Positions 51,699 to 62,226 of a stretch of 64,000 bases of DNA are shown piece by piece. The position numbers and the translations under genes were made by a program. Positions within the stretch are counted from its first letter, which is position 1. Every line of letters starts with the position of its first letter. Source of the stretch: Geosiphon pyriformis (lineage: Eukaryota > Glomeromycota > Glomeromycetes > Archaeosporales > Geosiphonaceae); the NCBI GenBank assembly GCA_016748015.1, contig JAAOMT010000741.1, positions 641,679 to 705,678 of the forward strand. Direction: 5' to 3'. Below the pieces are notes generated by a model that did not search any database, had not been told where the DNA came from, and saw only the letters and a list, made by a program, of their open reading frames with translations.

Positions 51699-52879
51699 AT
51701 GTTATTTCTAAGCGTAACTAATATAATTCAGCTCTGTACATTAAAATACTCGAGTTTATCACGTTTCCCCTCGTCTTCTCCTTTACTGGCAAATATTTCA
51801 TACCCATACCGTTTTTCCTACTCCCAGACATGTATTTCACAAAACAAAGGGATACTTCTTTGGAGTTCCCTTTTTAAGTTCTCCAGTAGCTTTGCTCGTT
51901 TGCCAGCAAAAGAACGTGAAACTCTCAAAGTTTCGACTCAAAGATATCAAAAAGACATGAAAAGAGCTAATATCTTGATATATAAAGCCCCCAAGGGAAC
52001 TTATACGAAAATGGTGCTTTGGCAATTTGCAGCGGCATTGCAATTAACATTTTGGCAAGTGATTATTATTCAAGTAAATTTTGATATTTACAAATATCTT
52101 ATCTCTCGATCCCTCTGTTATGTGTCTTCAAATTCAGGGCCAATCTGACTGACATCTATTGGCGCGTATCCAAAGAGAGTGACAACTCGAATGCGTGTGT
52201 ATAGAAAATTAGAATTCCGTAAATGACTTTTTCCGCTTTTTATGGGCTCAATTTTTTGAATAGGAGCCCTGAAAAATCTACGCTTCCAAAACGAGTCTTG
52301 ATAATTGGTGGAATGGCGCTGGTGGCTGTAGGAATTGCTAGTGTAATGTTAATTATTCCAGCCAGGTATGTGGGTGATTCTTAATAACACTGACAAAATT
52401 GAGGCTATGCCATTTTCAGTTGACCATGTATCTTCTATTACTGGCAATTCAATTATCATCCCCTTTCTTTACGATTGACTTGTTTCAGAACTATTATGAG
52501 TATGAAAATTCTCAAAAATGGTATAACGGCACAATTAGAAACGGGTCGATCGATACCATGGGGCAGAACACGTAATATCCCTTTAAAAAACCTGACCACA
52601 AATGAGTTGCTGTGTAACGGGCTAGGTATTATCGCGACCTTACTCCATTTGGACATAAAATCATGTGACCTTACTATTATTATTATTGGTTGAACCTTAT
52701 ATGCTATTGATTTTATAGGCCAATCCGGAATAGATTCAAAAGCAAAGCTCAATGCACCGATTTTTATTCGTGCAAAAGATGAACAATTGGCATACATGCT
52801 AGACAGGAATGGAAATTATGAAAATCCAAAATTATTTGATGCTTTATTCTATGAACCGCCGACGAACAAAAAACCTTAG
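51699..52879 (+). CDS. TMEM223: TMEM223 homologue, mitochondrial complex IV biogenesis, 5 exons
   Basis: Exons 51,699-52,054, 52,138-52,194, 52,264-52,365, 52,489-52,625 and 52,719-52,879 give 270 aa in phase. The N-terminal 60-70 residues are Ser/Arg-rich, as in a mitochondrial presequence. Membrane segments lie near 104-125 (LWQFAAALQLTFWANL) and 146-168 (VLIIGGMALVAVGIASVML). The C-terminal part ends with FIRAKDEQLAYMLDRNGNYE and LFDALF, which matches the conserved family end. TMEM223 is an inner-membrane assembly factor for cytochrome c oxidase in mammals (established). Intron 1 is GC-AG: only that donor restores the family motif FWANL and the frame. The neighbour on the right, CHCHD5, converges on it. 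Confidence 0.85.
52055..52137 (+). other. GC-AG intron in TMEM223
   Basis: The 83-base intron starts GCAAGT, the consensus of GC-AG introns, and ends TTCAG. No GT donor nearby yields an open frame into exon 2. Confidence 0.75.
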
Positions 52880-53277
52880 CTGTAGAAGTATAATTACACA
52901 AATTAGAACTCATCAATCGTAGTAATATAGCCGTAACACTTGAATGGACCCTTAACATATATTTCCTCTTTTTGGATGGTGTTCAGAAAATTTCCGAACT
53001 AAATTAATTAGTAACAGGTAAAAATATGAAATGACAGATATTTGTGTGATCAAGATTTTATTTCGGATAATTTCAAAATTCTGAGATCAAAATTGGAAGG
53101 AGGTATTCCTACCATTTAAATATTTGTTTTTTTTAGAAATCCCTTTACAGCTGCAGAGGTTGCAGGTATTTGTCAATTTGTTTATCCAAAGAAATTCCCA
53201 ACTATTTTTTGATGATCAGGTTGCAAAGGTCTTTACATCGAATCGGGCGTAATACTTTAAAGCCATGGAATATATAT

Positions 53278-53701
53278 TTATTTCTTCCCAGGGTCAGGAC
53301 CTGTTGAATTTGGGAAAAGTTTTCGGTTGGTCGCAGCTTCTGTACAGTGGTAGAGTGCTTTTAATTGTTCAATGCATTTTTCTGGCTCTGCAAAATTCTT
53401 GGATAAGCATTCGTCGTATCCAAGAATCGTCAAGTGACACTTTTGTTTCACGTCCCGAAGTTCTGTTACACTATTAATTGATTTTAAGTAGGGATATAAT
53501 AAGGGGCCAGAAGAATTTGAAGCCTCAAGATTATTGAATATAAAAAACAATGACACACTTTTCATCAGAGCACTTTGTTAATTCATGTTTCTCTTTGATA
53601 CAGGCAGAACTCCAGTCTTGAGGATGGTTCTCGACACAAAGTTGATACTTTTCAAGTTGCTCACCACAATACTTGACGACTTGTGTCAATGTGTTCTCCA
53701 T
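53278..53701 (-). CDS. CHCHD5: CHCHD5-like twin CX9C protein, 2 exons
   Basis: Exons 53,701-53,559 and 53,470-53,278 (phase 2) give 111 aa, the usual family size. Four CX9C motifs are perfect: Cys12/22, 34/44, 59/69 and 80/90, forming two helix-coil-helix pairs. Such proteins are imported into the mitochondrial intermembrane space and oxidised by MIA40 (established). There is no N-terminal presequence, as expected for that route. The C-terminus is a short Pro/Lys tail. Its start lies 152 bases from the divergent GPN1 start. Two consecutive CHCH domains in a protein of this size fit CHCHD5 better than COX17 or CMC1. Confidence 0.88.
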
Positions 53702-53853
53702 TTTAATCTGTTGATCAAAGGATGTATAGCTTATAACACTATGAACAGAAATTTAAGCTTGATCCCAAAAATCTTTAGTTAAAAAGGATCATCCAATAGC
53801 TGAGCTTTGGGATATTATAATAATCAACAAGTTATTTTTCCTTATCAACAAAT
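53702..53853. promoter_or_regulatory. Short bidirectional promoter between CHCHD5 and GPN1
   Basis: Only 152 bases separate the two outward-facing ATGs, so both promoters and 5' UTRs must share it. I see no clear TATA box placed for either gene. Confidence 0.6.
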
Positions 53854-55735
53854 ATGTCTTCTGCTGCCGCCTCCTCTTCGTCTTCTATTCACGTAGTTGA
53901 AGAAAGTAGCTCTACGGCTGCTATAGCACCAAATAAACAGCCCACTGTATTATTATGCATTGGTATGGCAGGTTCTGGAAAGACTACTTTTATGCAGGTG
54001 ACAACCGTTTCCTCGAATGTATATAATACCCTGGTTCGCGAAAGTCTTTCCGAGGCTAAAATGTCTTTGGCGCTGACAGCGATTAAACGCTTACTTGCAT
54101 AGCATCAAGAAGCCTCCATATGTAATAAATCTTGACCCAGCCGTGACACAACTACCGTTCACTGCAAATATTGACATAAGGGATACTGTGAATTATAAAG
54201 AGGTTATGAAGCAGTAAGTTTAAAAGTGAGAAATCCGCTTTTGAAATTTTATTATATTAGATCAAGATTTGGTCAAAATAAAATTCAATCTAATTTGTGA
54301 ATAATAGGTATAATCTAGGACCCAATGGAGGCATTCTCACAAGTCTCAACCTTTTCACCACGAAATTCGATCAAGTTTTAGATTTTATTGAAAAACGGGC
54401 TCCAACATTAGAGTATGGTTTACTGAACGAATAGTTTTCTTGGTTTCAACTTTTAATATTTAGAAATTTTCTAAATTTTCTAATTAATTTAGTCACATTA
54501 TTCTTGACACACCTGGTCAAATCGAAATATTTACATGGTCTGCATCGGGGTCTATCATCACCGATGCTTTAGCTGCAACTTATCCATCTATAGTGGCATA
54601 TATAATTGATACTCCGCGTACAACTAATCCCGCTACATTTATGAGCAACATGTTATATGCATGCAGGTTAGAGTATCTTTCTCTAAATATAAAATTTTAT
54701 CATTTTCATTTCTTTTCTCTAAAACTTAATTGAATTTTTTTATGTACAGTATACTTTATAAGACCAAACTCCCTTTCATCCTTGTTTTTAATAAAACAGA
54801 TGTAGTGTCTCATAAATTCGCAGTTGAATGGATGACTGATTTCGAGGCTTTCCAACAAGCATTACAAAAAGAATCGAGTTATATGAATACTCTGATGAAC
54901 TCCATGAGCCTTGTGTTAGACGAATTCTATAAGCATCTTAGAGTAATACTTTTTTTTATCTTGATAATAATTTAAATTCTTCAAAATTGATGGTTATACA
55001 CTTTTTGCTAACTAAAGGTAGTAGGTGTCTCGGCTATGACGGGTGAAGGGATGGATGAATTCTTTGAGGCCATTAAACAGGCCGTTAAGGAATATGAAAC
55101 GTACCTTAATTAAATTCGCTATTTATTGAATTTTAGTTTTTGATATATGCTTATCTTTTTTCACTAATTCATAGTGAATATAAACCGGAAATAGAAAGAC
55201 TTGTAAAAGAAAAGGTGAATGTTCTATATTATGAAATTTTCATGATAATATTAATCAATTTATTAATCAATAGGCCCAACGACTAGAAAATGAAAAACAG
55301 ATGCAACTTAATAAGCTAGTGAAAGACATGAACTTGTCTGGGAAGCCTGCGAAAACAGAAAGTGGCGAGTACCTTGAATTATTTCCTTATACAAATAAGT
55401 TTGCTGAGAACTCTTTGGTTTTACTATTAAACTTACTTTTCGAAAAAACCTTTAACCAAACTCAGATCCTATGGTGGAGGATGATGAGTATGATGACGAC
55501 GATAGTGAGGATGAGGATGAGGATGAGGGTAGGGGCGAAGAGCTAATTAAAGGTAACACACAGACTCAGAAATTTTTTACAATTTAGGATCTATCCGACT
55601 AACTGCATTATTATTGTTTACACCTAAGATGAAGATTATGAGGCAATGGAAAAACATCAGAATACGATTGAGGATGAAAGTTTTAGTCGATGGCTGTCTC
55701 ACGCACGTGAAGGTGGTGGTGGTGGTGGTATTTAG
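53854..55735 (+). CDS. GPN1: GPN-loop GTPase 1 (GPN1/Npa3/XAB1), 10 exons
   Basis: Exons 53,854-53,997; 54,080-54,213; 54,308-54,412; 54,493-54,666; 54,750-54,942; 55,018-55,100; 55,175-55,214; 55,274-55,361; 55,466-55,552; 55,629-55,735 give 384 aa in phase (yeast Npa3 has a similar length). GTPase motifs are the P-loop GMAGSGKTT (37-45), the GPN loop GPN (97-99), DTPGQ (133-137), NKTD (200-203) and SAMTG in exon 6. GPN1 works with GPN3 in assembly and nuclear import of RNA polymerase II (established). The tail has an acidic Asp/Glu repeat and six Gly coded by GGT repeats. The exon 8 donor is GTGGCG; the better-looking GTACCT five bases on leads to a stop, so this junction is the least certain. 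Confidence 0.92.
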
Positions 55736-58700
55736 CTGAACGGACAAAATTATAACACCAAACATGGAAATTTGTTCCTTTGCTGTTTGTAATTTTGCTG
55801 CTGATGTCGTTTTCTAAAGTTCAATTTTATGTTTGGTGTGCTTTGAAATATTTTGGGTTCTCGCTTTTGGCAAATTTATGGCTAAATTATTATCAATATT
55901 TTTGATCATTTAATTCATTGAAAAAAGAAAAACAATATATGGTCATAAGACAGATGAAAAAGTAGCTTATTTTCATTGTAAAAGAAAATTAAAATATTAA
56001 ATTTATAATATTTTATAAAATGATTGATTGAATTATAATTAACATAAATTTAAATTACTTGAGTATATTTTTAAAATATCAAAATAGTTGAATATTTAAA
56101 TAAATAAAAATCAATTTATAAATATTACTTGGATTAAGCCATTTTTTAACTAAATTTATACTATTAGTAAATTCATTAACTTATTTTTTAAAAAAAAAAT
56201 TCAATTTTAAAAAAATAATAATAACTATTGCTTAATAATGATCATATTGATTATTATTATTATTATTATTATATTTATTATTGAAGTAGATTTGTTGATA
56301 AAATTTAATATAAGATTGTTTTTTTATTATTTTTAATAATCAATTAGTCTTTTTGTTTACATCAACTTACAGTGTACATTTTTTTATCCATTATCTTAGT
56401 AAAACAATGTAAATACATCTTAAAAAGCCACTTCATCCAAAGATTTTTTGTCAAATCTTTTAGGATTGGATGAATAGGCTAATTTTTCTTTATATAATCT
56501 TTCAACAGTGTTTTTAGAGAACTGAAAAGTTAAGGCATTTTTTTCAATTGTTCTTGAGCTCATTTTTCTTTTAATCGTTTATAGGGATTGGTATAGATTT
56601 TAGTCATTTTTTTGACATTCATCTTCAAATGTATTTGAGATTTTTGAATATAAAATTAGCATAGATTTTTTTTGAGTTTGGTTTTCTAATTGATTTTATG
56701 ATATTTCTTGGTTGGGCTGGTTCCTTTTTTTCTGATCGAAAGTGCCAGTTTTGTGATATTTTTTTATATATTGTGCAAAGTTGAAATCATGAGTTTCCTT
56801 TAATGAACGCACGACGTTATTTCAAAAGTATAAAACTGTTCCAAATTTTTTATATAGAAAAATAAAAAAGTTTATTAAAAAGAAATGCAGAGGAATAATG
56901 CTAGTATTTAAACGAAAAAATAAAAGTTACGTCGCGTAATTTTTATTCAAAATTATTTCCAACAGAATGTAAATAATAATGATAATGTTCTCATTCACAA
57001 TCAACAAATAGTATTGGAGAACTCAATAATGTTCAATTATTCAATAGTAAAGAAAGAAAACTTTGTATATACCTGTATCAAATAGATCAATATATAGTAT
57101 TAAAAAGTTTTCTTCAAGCCTTTTGAAATATTTTTCCACGAAAAGTTTAAATTTTGAGTGTCATCTATTATACTATTTCCTTTGCAGAAATGTAAGTCTT
57201 TTTAGAAAAACTGGACAAGGTCTACATATTCATTGCTGGTTTAAAAATCTTTAACAATCTTTATTAGACCCTTTAAAATTTTTTTTACCTGTTGTGGTAT
57301 TAGACATAATTCCTTTTAATTAAATTATTGGTTTCAATCAAACTCAAAGGAAAATCATTTTATAACTTATTCTTTCACATTTTCTTGAAAAATATATATT
57401 GAGTCCTGACCTTGATTATAAATACCTTAATAAACGGATCGCAATAAAGGATATGAGGGGTGTTCATGTCTACAGTCTTTTAAAAAGTTCGAGAAATTAA
57501 ATATAAAATAATAAAAATAATAAAATAATAAAATAATAAAATGTAGAAATAAACCTTAATCTCTTATACTTTATAAAATTTAAGGATTAAAAAAAAATCT
57601 CGAATTTGTGACTCAATTTAATTAGACTATTTTCACTTAAATTATATATTTAATATAGAAAGTTTAAAAAATCATTATTTACTAAAACTAAAATAAATCT
57701 TAATATTATAATCTTATAGTTCATAATTTATTTACTGATCTCTGGCCCCTTTTTAATATTATCGTTTTAAGTAAGATTAGGAGTTTTGAAGTTAACTGAT
57801 TTAATCATTAAATATATAAACAAAGATATATATATATTAAAATTTACTTTATTTTTTGCTATTTGTTGTTAATATTTTTTAATATTGTTAACAATAATAT
57901 TAAATAATCAATTTATAATATATTTTTTTTTGTATATGCAGTATATCTATAGATTATTAACACAAAAATTTTATATTTAAATCTTTTACTAAAAGTAAAA
58001 TTACATAAATGAAAAATTTCAAATTTTTGGATCAAACTATCAATATTAATTAAGGATCTCTTTATACTTTTCTTTTTGATACTGGCTCTAAAAACTCGTG
58101 ATTTCAGTTATATGAATAAAAATTTGCTTCAATTCTAGGTCTATGTAAAATTCAAAAGAAAAAGGCATTACAAATTTGGATTTATAGTATGACGATTTTA
58201 ATCATAAAAAAATAAAAATAATGTTTAATTTGGAGCTTCGAAAATAAAAAAAATTTAAAGGTTTAAAAATATTATTTATTAATGAGTTTTATTAAATATT
58301 AAAAGCAAAGACAATAATTTTAAAAGCTAAAATATAAAGATAAATAAAAATAAAAATAAAAATAAAAATATAATAATACAAATTAGAAATTAAAAATTTT
58401 CAAGATGTATAATGATTTTATGTGAAATACAATAAAGAACCCTTCATTCAGAAAAAGACAGATCTTTTGGTTTATATAAGAAATATCTAATGATGCGAGA
58501 TGCTTACATAAACTGAAAAATTACCAATTTCGTTTTTTTTTTGCTTTTACAAGCTAGAAAAAAAATTTCGAAAATAAAATTGGTTCTTAAAAGATAATAA
58601 ATACTCCTTAATTTTAAAAAATACTTTATAGTCGCTCTATAGAAAAAAAAAAACAAGAAAATATCTAATTTTATTAGTGTTTTATAATAAACCAAGTGCG

Positions 58701-59556
58701 TTGAATATTTTCCAAATTTCAACTATTTCAAAATAACAAAATAACAAACAAAAAACTTAAAAAACATTAAAAAACCAGTTAATTATAAATAATATTGGAA
58801 AAAGTCCTCGGCGATCATAATACGAATTTTATATCGGCCGATTTTTATTAATTTTTAGAACTTGCTACGAACACAAATTAATTTTAAAATCATTTTAACT
58901 TTGGATAAATTTTTCGAATCAACAATCTATTTGTCATTGTAAAATTTATAATAGCAAATACTGAAAACCTTTATCCAAATTTGAAAGGAGTAAGTTAAAG
59001 TAAAAGAGAACAAACTCGAAAAGCTTTGAAGCCTCATCTGTTATTTTGCTCATTTGAATATTCCCGTCACTCTTCTGAATGAATTTGGGAGCCACAATTA
59101 AATATGGAGCCAGAAAAATTCCGCGTAAAATTCAAAAGACTTGATGTGAAATAGGTAATGTAAAACTTCGAAATCGAGGATAATTGTGCCATCTTTCTTA
59201 TTTTTTTTAAATAAGTTTAATATTATCAAAAATCGAAGACCTCCCACTGTTATTGGGGAGAGGTTGTTCTTTTTTAAACCAGCAATTACTTCTGGCAGGA
59301 AATAGTTTCTTCTATACAGAAGAAATTCTGCTATGCTTCCCACGCTTCATTAGTTGGTCATTTATACAAGCTAATTCATTAATGACACCCACTCCTTAGG
59401 ATACTTTTTTTTTATCCACTTGGCATCACTTGTTAAATGAAAATGAAACAAGTATATTTTCGAAAGACCATAAATTTCGCATGATCTTTGAAAATCCAAT
59501 TCCGAAACATCAGATTGTGCTTGTGATTCCTCATGCGATCTAGCAGCAGCAGCATA
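55736..59556. other. Long AT-rich intergenic region
   Basis: Apart from the transposase-like remnant near 56.4-56.8 kb, I see no supported gene in 3.8 kb. Simple repeats include (ATT)n near 56,253-56,270, (AATAAA)-type runs near 57,515-57,540 and an (AATAAA)n-like run near 58,340-58,372. A minus-strand 81-codon frame at 59,098-59,343 has ordinary composition but no recognisable domain and no clear splice partner. Confidence 0.5.
56425..56815 (-). pseudogene. Possible remnant of a transposase-like helix-turn-helix region
   Basis: On the minus strand, one frame reads FAQYIKKYHKTGTFDQKKRN, similar in feel to the linker after the first helix-turn-helix of Tc1/mariner-type transposases. Further on, FSKNTVERLYKEKLAY reads like a second helix-turn-helix. 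Stops separate the parts and no catalytic DDE/D region is visible. This is pattern resemblance only. Confidence 0.25.
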
Positions 59557-60267
59557 TCACCGACGTCTTAGCCGGCCAGTTAATAATGAAGTCAAATACA
59601 TTTCTGCTGTTGAATTTCCCAATCGGCCAATTTGGCAATACCACTTGATCGCATAATGAACATCTTTTCTCACTCCATATCCCACTTCAAAATACCTACC
59701 CAAATTTTGTTGCGCCTTTTCATTTCCATTTTTCGCTGACAAATTACACCAATAAAAAGATGTTTTTCGATTCCTTGCCGTGGCAATTCCATGAAGATAG
59801 ATCCGGGAAAGCTCTAACTGAGCATTCGAATCACCTTTAAGTCCTGATTTAATTAACCAACTAATCGCCTGTTCAAAATTTCGTTTACCAAAATGCCACT
59901 TTCCCAGCTCATATTGTGCAGCTCGATTTCCATTTTCGGCTGAAGTGACCAACCAAAAATGTGATTGCTCATGATTGATCTGGGTGCCAATTCCATATTC
60001 ATGACATCTCGATAATTCCAATTGACCATTTGGGTTCTTTTGAGTGGCAGATCTTTGAGACCAGAGGAACACTTCGATATCATTTTTTTCAACTCCATAA
60101 CCGTCCCGATAAAAAGTTGCGATTCGATACTGAGCCGCGGAATTCCCATTGTTGGCTAGTGAAAGATACCAAGTGAAAATATTTTTGTGAAACTCGGACG
60201 TTCTGGATTGCTCCCGGAGATGCTGAATATTGATTTCGTTTTGAAGGGCTATCATGTTACGAAACAT
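59557..60267 (-). CDS. Sel1-like repeat protein, single exon
   Basis: A 236-aa intronless gene. Residues 40 to about 225 are five to six Sel1-like repeats: AAQYRIATFYRDGYGVEKN, GQLELSRCHEYGIGTQIN, AAQYELGKWHFGKRN, AQLELSRIYLHGIATARN, AQQNLGRYFEVGYGVRKD. Sel1 repeats form TPR-like helical solenoids that scaffold protein complexes (established). They are strongly expanded in arbuscular mycorrhizal fungi, often beside kinase domains; none is present here. It ends in Arg-rich GRLRRR. It faces away from another Sel1 gene 416 bases upstream. Confidence 0.9.
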   Translation of the reverse strand: MFRNMIALQNEINIQHLREQSRTSEFHKNIFTWYLSLANNGNSAAQYRIATFYRDGYGVEKNDIEVFLWSQRSATQKNPNGQLELSRCHEYGIGTQINHEQSHFWLVTSAENGNRAAQYELGKWHFGKRNFEQAISWLIKSGLKGDSNAQLELSRIYLHGIATARNRKTSFYWCNLSAKNGNEKAQQNLGRYFEVGYGVRKDVHYAIKWYCQIGRLGNSTAEMYLTSLLTGRLRRR

Positions 60268-60683
60268 TTCACTAAAAGTTTACGACACTAATTTCTAACT
60301 TTTTGACAAAGCTTACTTCATCAAATTTTGAAATAATTCGTCGATTTTAATGATGTTTGATTAGTAGAAAAAGACCAAAAAAGGGGTAGAATTACAAGAT
60401 CACAATTTTTCATTGACACCCATTGTTGTGTCAACTTATGTCATTTGTTGATCATTAATCATGGGGGATCAATTTTCGAGACTTGATAAATGATAAATGA
60501 TAAATTGATGCGACAAACTTGATCGTGATACATCGTTACACAATCAGAATGGGACAGCAAAAACGAAAATTAATAGGCTATTTGGCTCTGATTATAAATT
60601 TATGCATGCCAATACAACTAATCTATATTTCTAAATTTACTATTTTAAAATCGTAATCCCGACTTTTCAAACTTTTAAGACAC
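60268..60683. promoter_or_regulatory. Divergent region between the two Sel1-repeat genes
   Basis: 416 bases between outward-facing starts, including an ATAAATGATAAATGATAAATTGAT repeat near 60,486-60,508 and paired TTGTTG...CAACAA-like words. Promoters for both genes should lie here; no specific element was recognised. Confidence 0.45.
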
Positions 60684-61421
60684 ATGGAAAATTATAAAAA
60701 GTATAGGACAAAAAATAATAATAAGATTCATCCACATTCATCTCAAGAAATTCGAAAACAAGCAGAACTCCAAAGATCCTGGAGAAGATATTTAAAATCA
60801 AAATTTTTCGCTTGTCTCGATGAAGGAAAGTCACATTCTCAGATCAGTAGTTTCTTTAAGAGCATTTTGATAGGATCCGAAGAGATCATCAACAAATCCA
60901 CGCTGATCTCTGAAATAGAGATTCATTCAAAATCTTTCAAAGATCATGTCTTTCTCGGTTTTCTCCACGAGGAACTAATGGATGAACAAATTAAAGCGCA
61001 GGCACATTACGAGATTGGATCTGCGAATGGAAACCCGTATGCACATTATTTTTTGGGATGTCATCGACTAAGATATCCGTTGATCTACGTTGTTAGGACC
61101 CAAAGACCTGAAGATAAGTATACGACTCGTGAAAAATCTCTTTTTTATTTGCGGAAAGCAGCTGAACGAGGGATTCTACTGGCTCAATATCGCTATGCGC
61201 TACATACAAAGGTACCTAGCCTCGCAGGATTTCATTTTCTCAAGTGTGCTGCTGAACGTGGACATCAGAATTCGTCAATAAGGCTCGCAAGGTATTATGA
61301 ACGGGGAATGGCCACAAAACAAGATTTACATGAGGCCTTACGTTGGTTGAATCAAGCGAGTAAATGTGATTTTGAAGCTTATTTGGAATTGGATTCAATT
61401 TTCAATAAGGTTGAATATTGA
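60684..61421 (+). CDS. Divergent Sel1-like repeat protein, single exon
   Basis: A 245-aa intronless gene. The N-terminal 90 residues are basic and polar (EIRKQAELQRSWRRYLKSKF) with no repeat. From about 100 on, four weaker Sel1-like repeats follow: AQAHYEIGSANGNPYAHYFLG, SLFYLRKAAERGILLAQYRYA, GFHFLKCAAERGHQNSSIRLARYYERG, and ALRWLNQASK. It is less regular than its divergent neighbour, so the two are probably old paralogues. Likely a scaffold protein; partner unknown. Confidence 0.85.
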   Translation: MENYKKYRTKNNNKIHPHSSQEIRKQAELQRSWRRYLKSKFFACLDEGKSHSQISSFFKSILIGSEEIINKSTLISEIEIHSKSFKDHVFLGFLHEELMDEQIKAQAHYEIGSANGNPYAHYFLGCHRLRYPLIYVVRTQRPEDKYTTREKSLFYLRKAAERGILLAQYRYALHTKVPSLAGFHFLKCAAERGHQNSSIRLARYYERGMATKQDLHEALRWLNQASKCDFEAYLELDSIFNKVEY

Positions 61422-61969
61422 AGTAGGGGTGGTGGAATCTGGAGGCAAACAAATGTGATAAATCGACCATACTGCTTCCAAAGATCAGATTTTGGTTGTA
61501 TCTGAGATTTTGAATCTATTAAAAACAAATCTTGAATCAAAGATACTTTTGATTTTCTTGAAAAGATTTTGATGTTTCTTAATTATTACCTGAGGAATTT
61601 GAGTTAATGAAGAAACCTGGGACAGAAGTAGATTCAAAAAAAGGGAGGAAGTTATGAATACAATTTTCTTTTTCAATGTGGTTTCAAATGTTAATTACTT
61701 TGATATATGAATTTCAATTGAGGTTTAAAAAGATGCTAGAGTAAAATTTATATTTGAATATTAAGAAAGGTTTAGAGTTGAAATGAATCACCAATACTCA
61801 TTATAATATGTTCAAAAAGGGAGACGATTTTCGGCTTTCATTTTCATTTTATTAATTAAAATGCAGAAAACAAGAAACCAGCAAGACTCCTCTTGAAAAG
61901 TGGTTATGTAAGTTAGGGATTGCTAGAAATTTTTTTTTTAGCATTATAAAAGGTTTGGAGTTTGGCGAG

Positions 61970-62012
61970 TCAAAAATCAAAATCAAAATCAAAATCAAAA
62001 TCAAAATCAAAA
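61970..62012. repeat. (TCAAAA)n hexanucleotide repeat
   Basis: About seven tandem units of TCAAAA. Confidence 0.9.
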
Positions 62013-62105
62013 TTCTCGGTGGTTGTATACAAAATTTTGTTTTTTGTAAATGGGTATGCTTTGATTCGGAAAAAAACACAAAATTTGTTCTGAAAATCGG
62101 TTTTG

Positions 62106-62130
62106 TATATATATATATATATATATATAT
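62106..62130. repeat. (TA)n microsatellite
   Basis: Twelve uninterrupted TA units. Confidence 0.9.
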
Positions 62131-62226
62131 CTGTAAAATTCCAATTAGAATTGAGATAATAATTGAAATTTAATTTTCAATTCAATGCTTTTTGAACTTT
62201 TTCACTTAAGCTTCTATGGTATTTTG

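Larger units (their letters stand above)
61422..62226. other. Intergenic region with simple repeats
   Basis: No supported gene. It holds a (TCAAAA)n hexamer repeat at about 61,970-62,012 and a (TA)n run at 62,106-62,130. Frames running through these repeats (Lys/Ile or Leu/Ile repeats) are artefacts. Confidence 0.6.

Noticed and set aside
52880-53277. UGUANAUA sites for the PUF protein in nearby 3' flanks (TMEM223, CHCHD5, NDUFAF7)
   Set aside because: Reading these flanks by eye I found only partial matches, so no regulatory link is claimed.
59098-59343. 81-codon minus-strand frame 3' of a Sel1 gene
   Set aside because: No domain, no splice partner and no start context. It might be real, but the sequence alone does not support it.
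61955-62173. Coding frames through 61,852-62,173 on both strands
   Set aside because: Their Ile/Lys and Leu/Ile repeats come from the TCAAAA and TA microsatellites.
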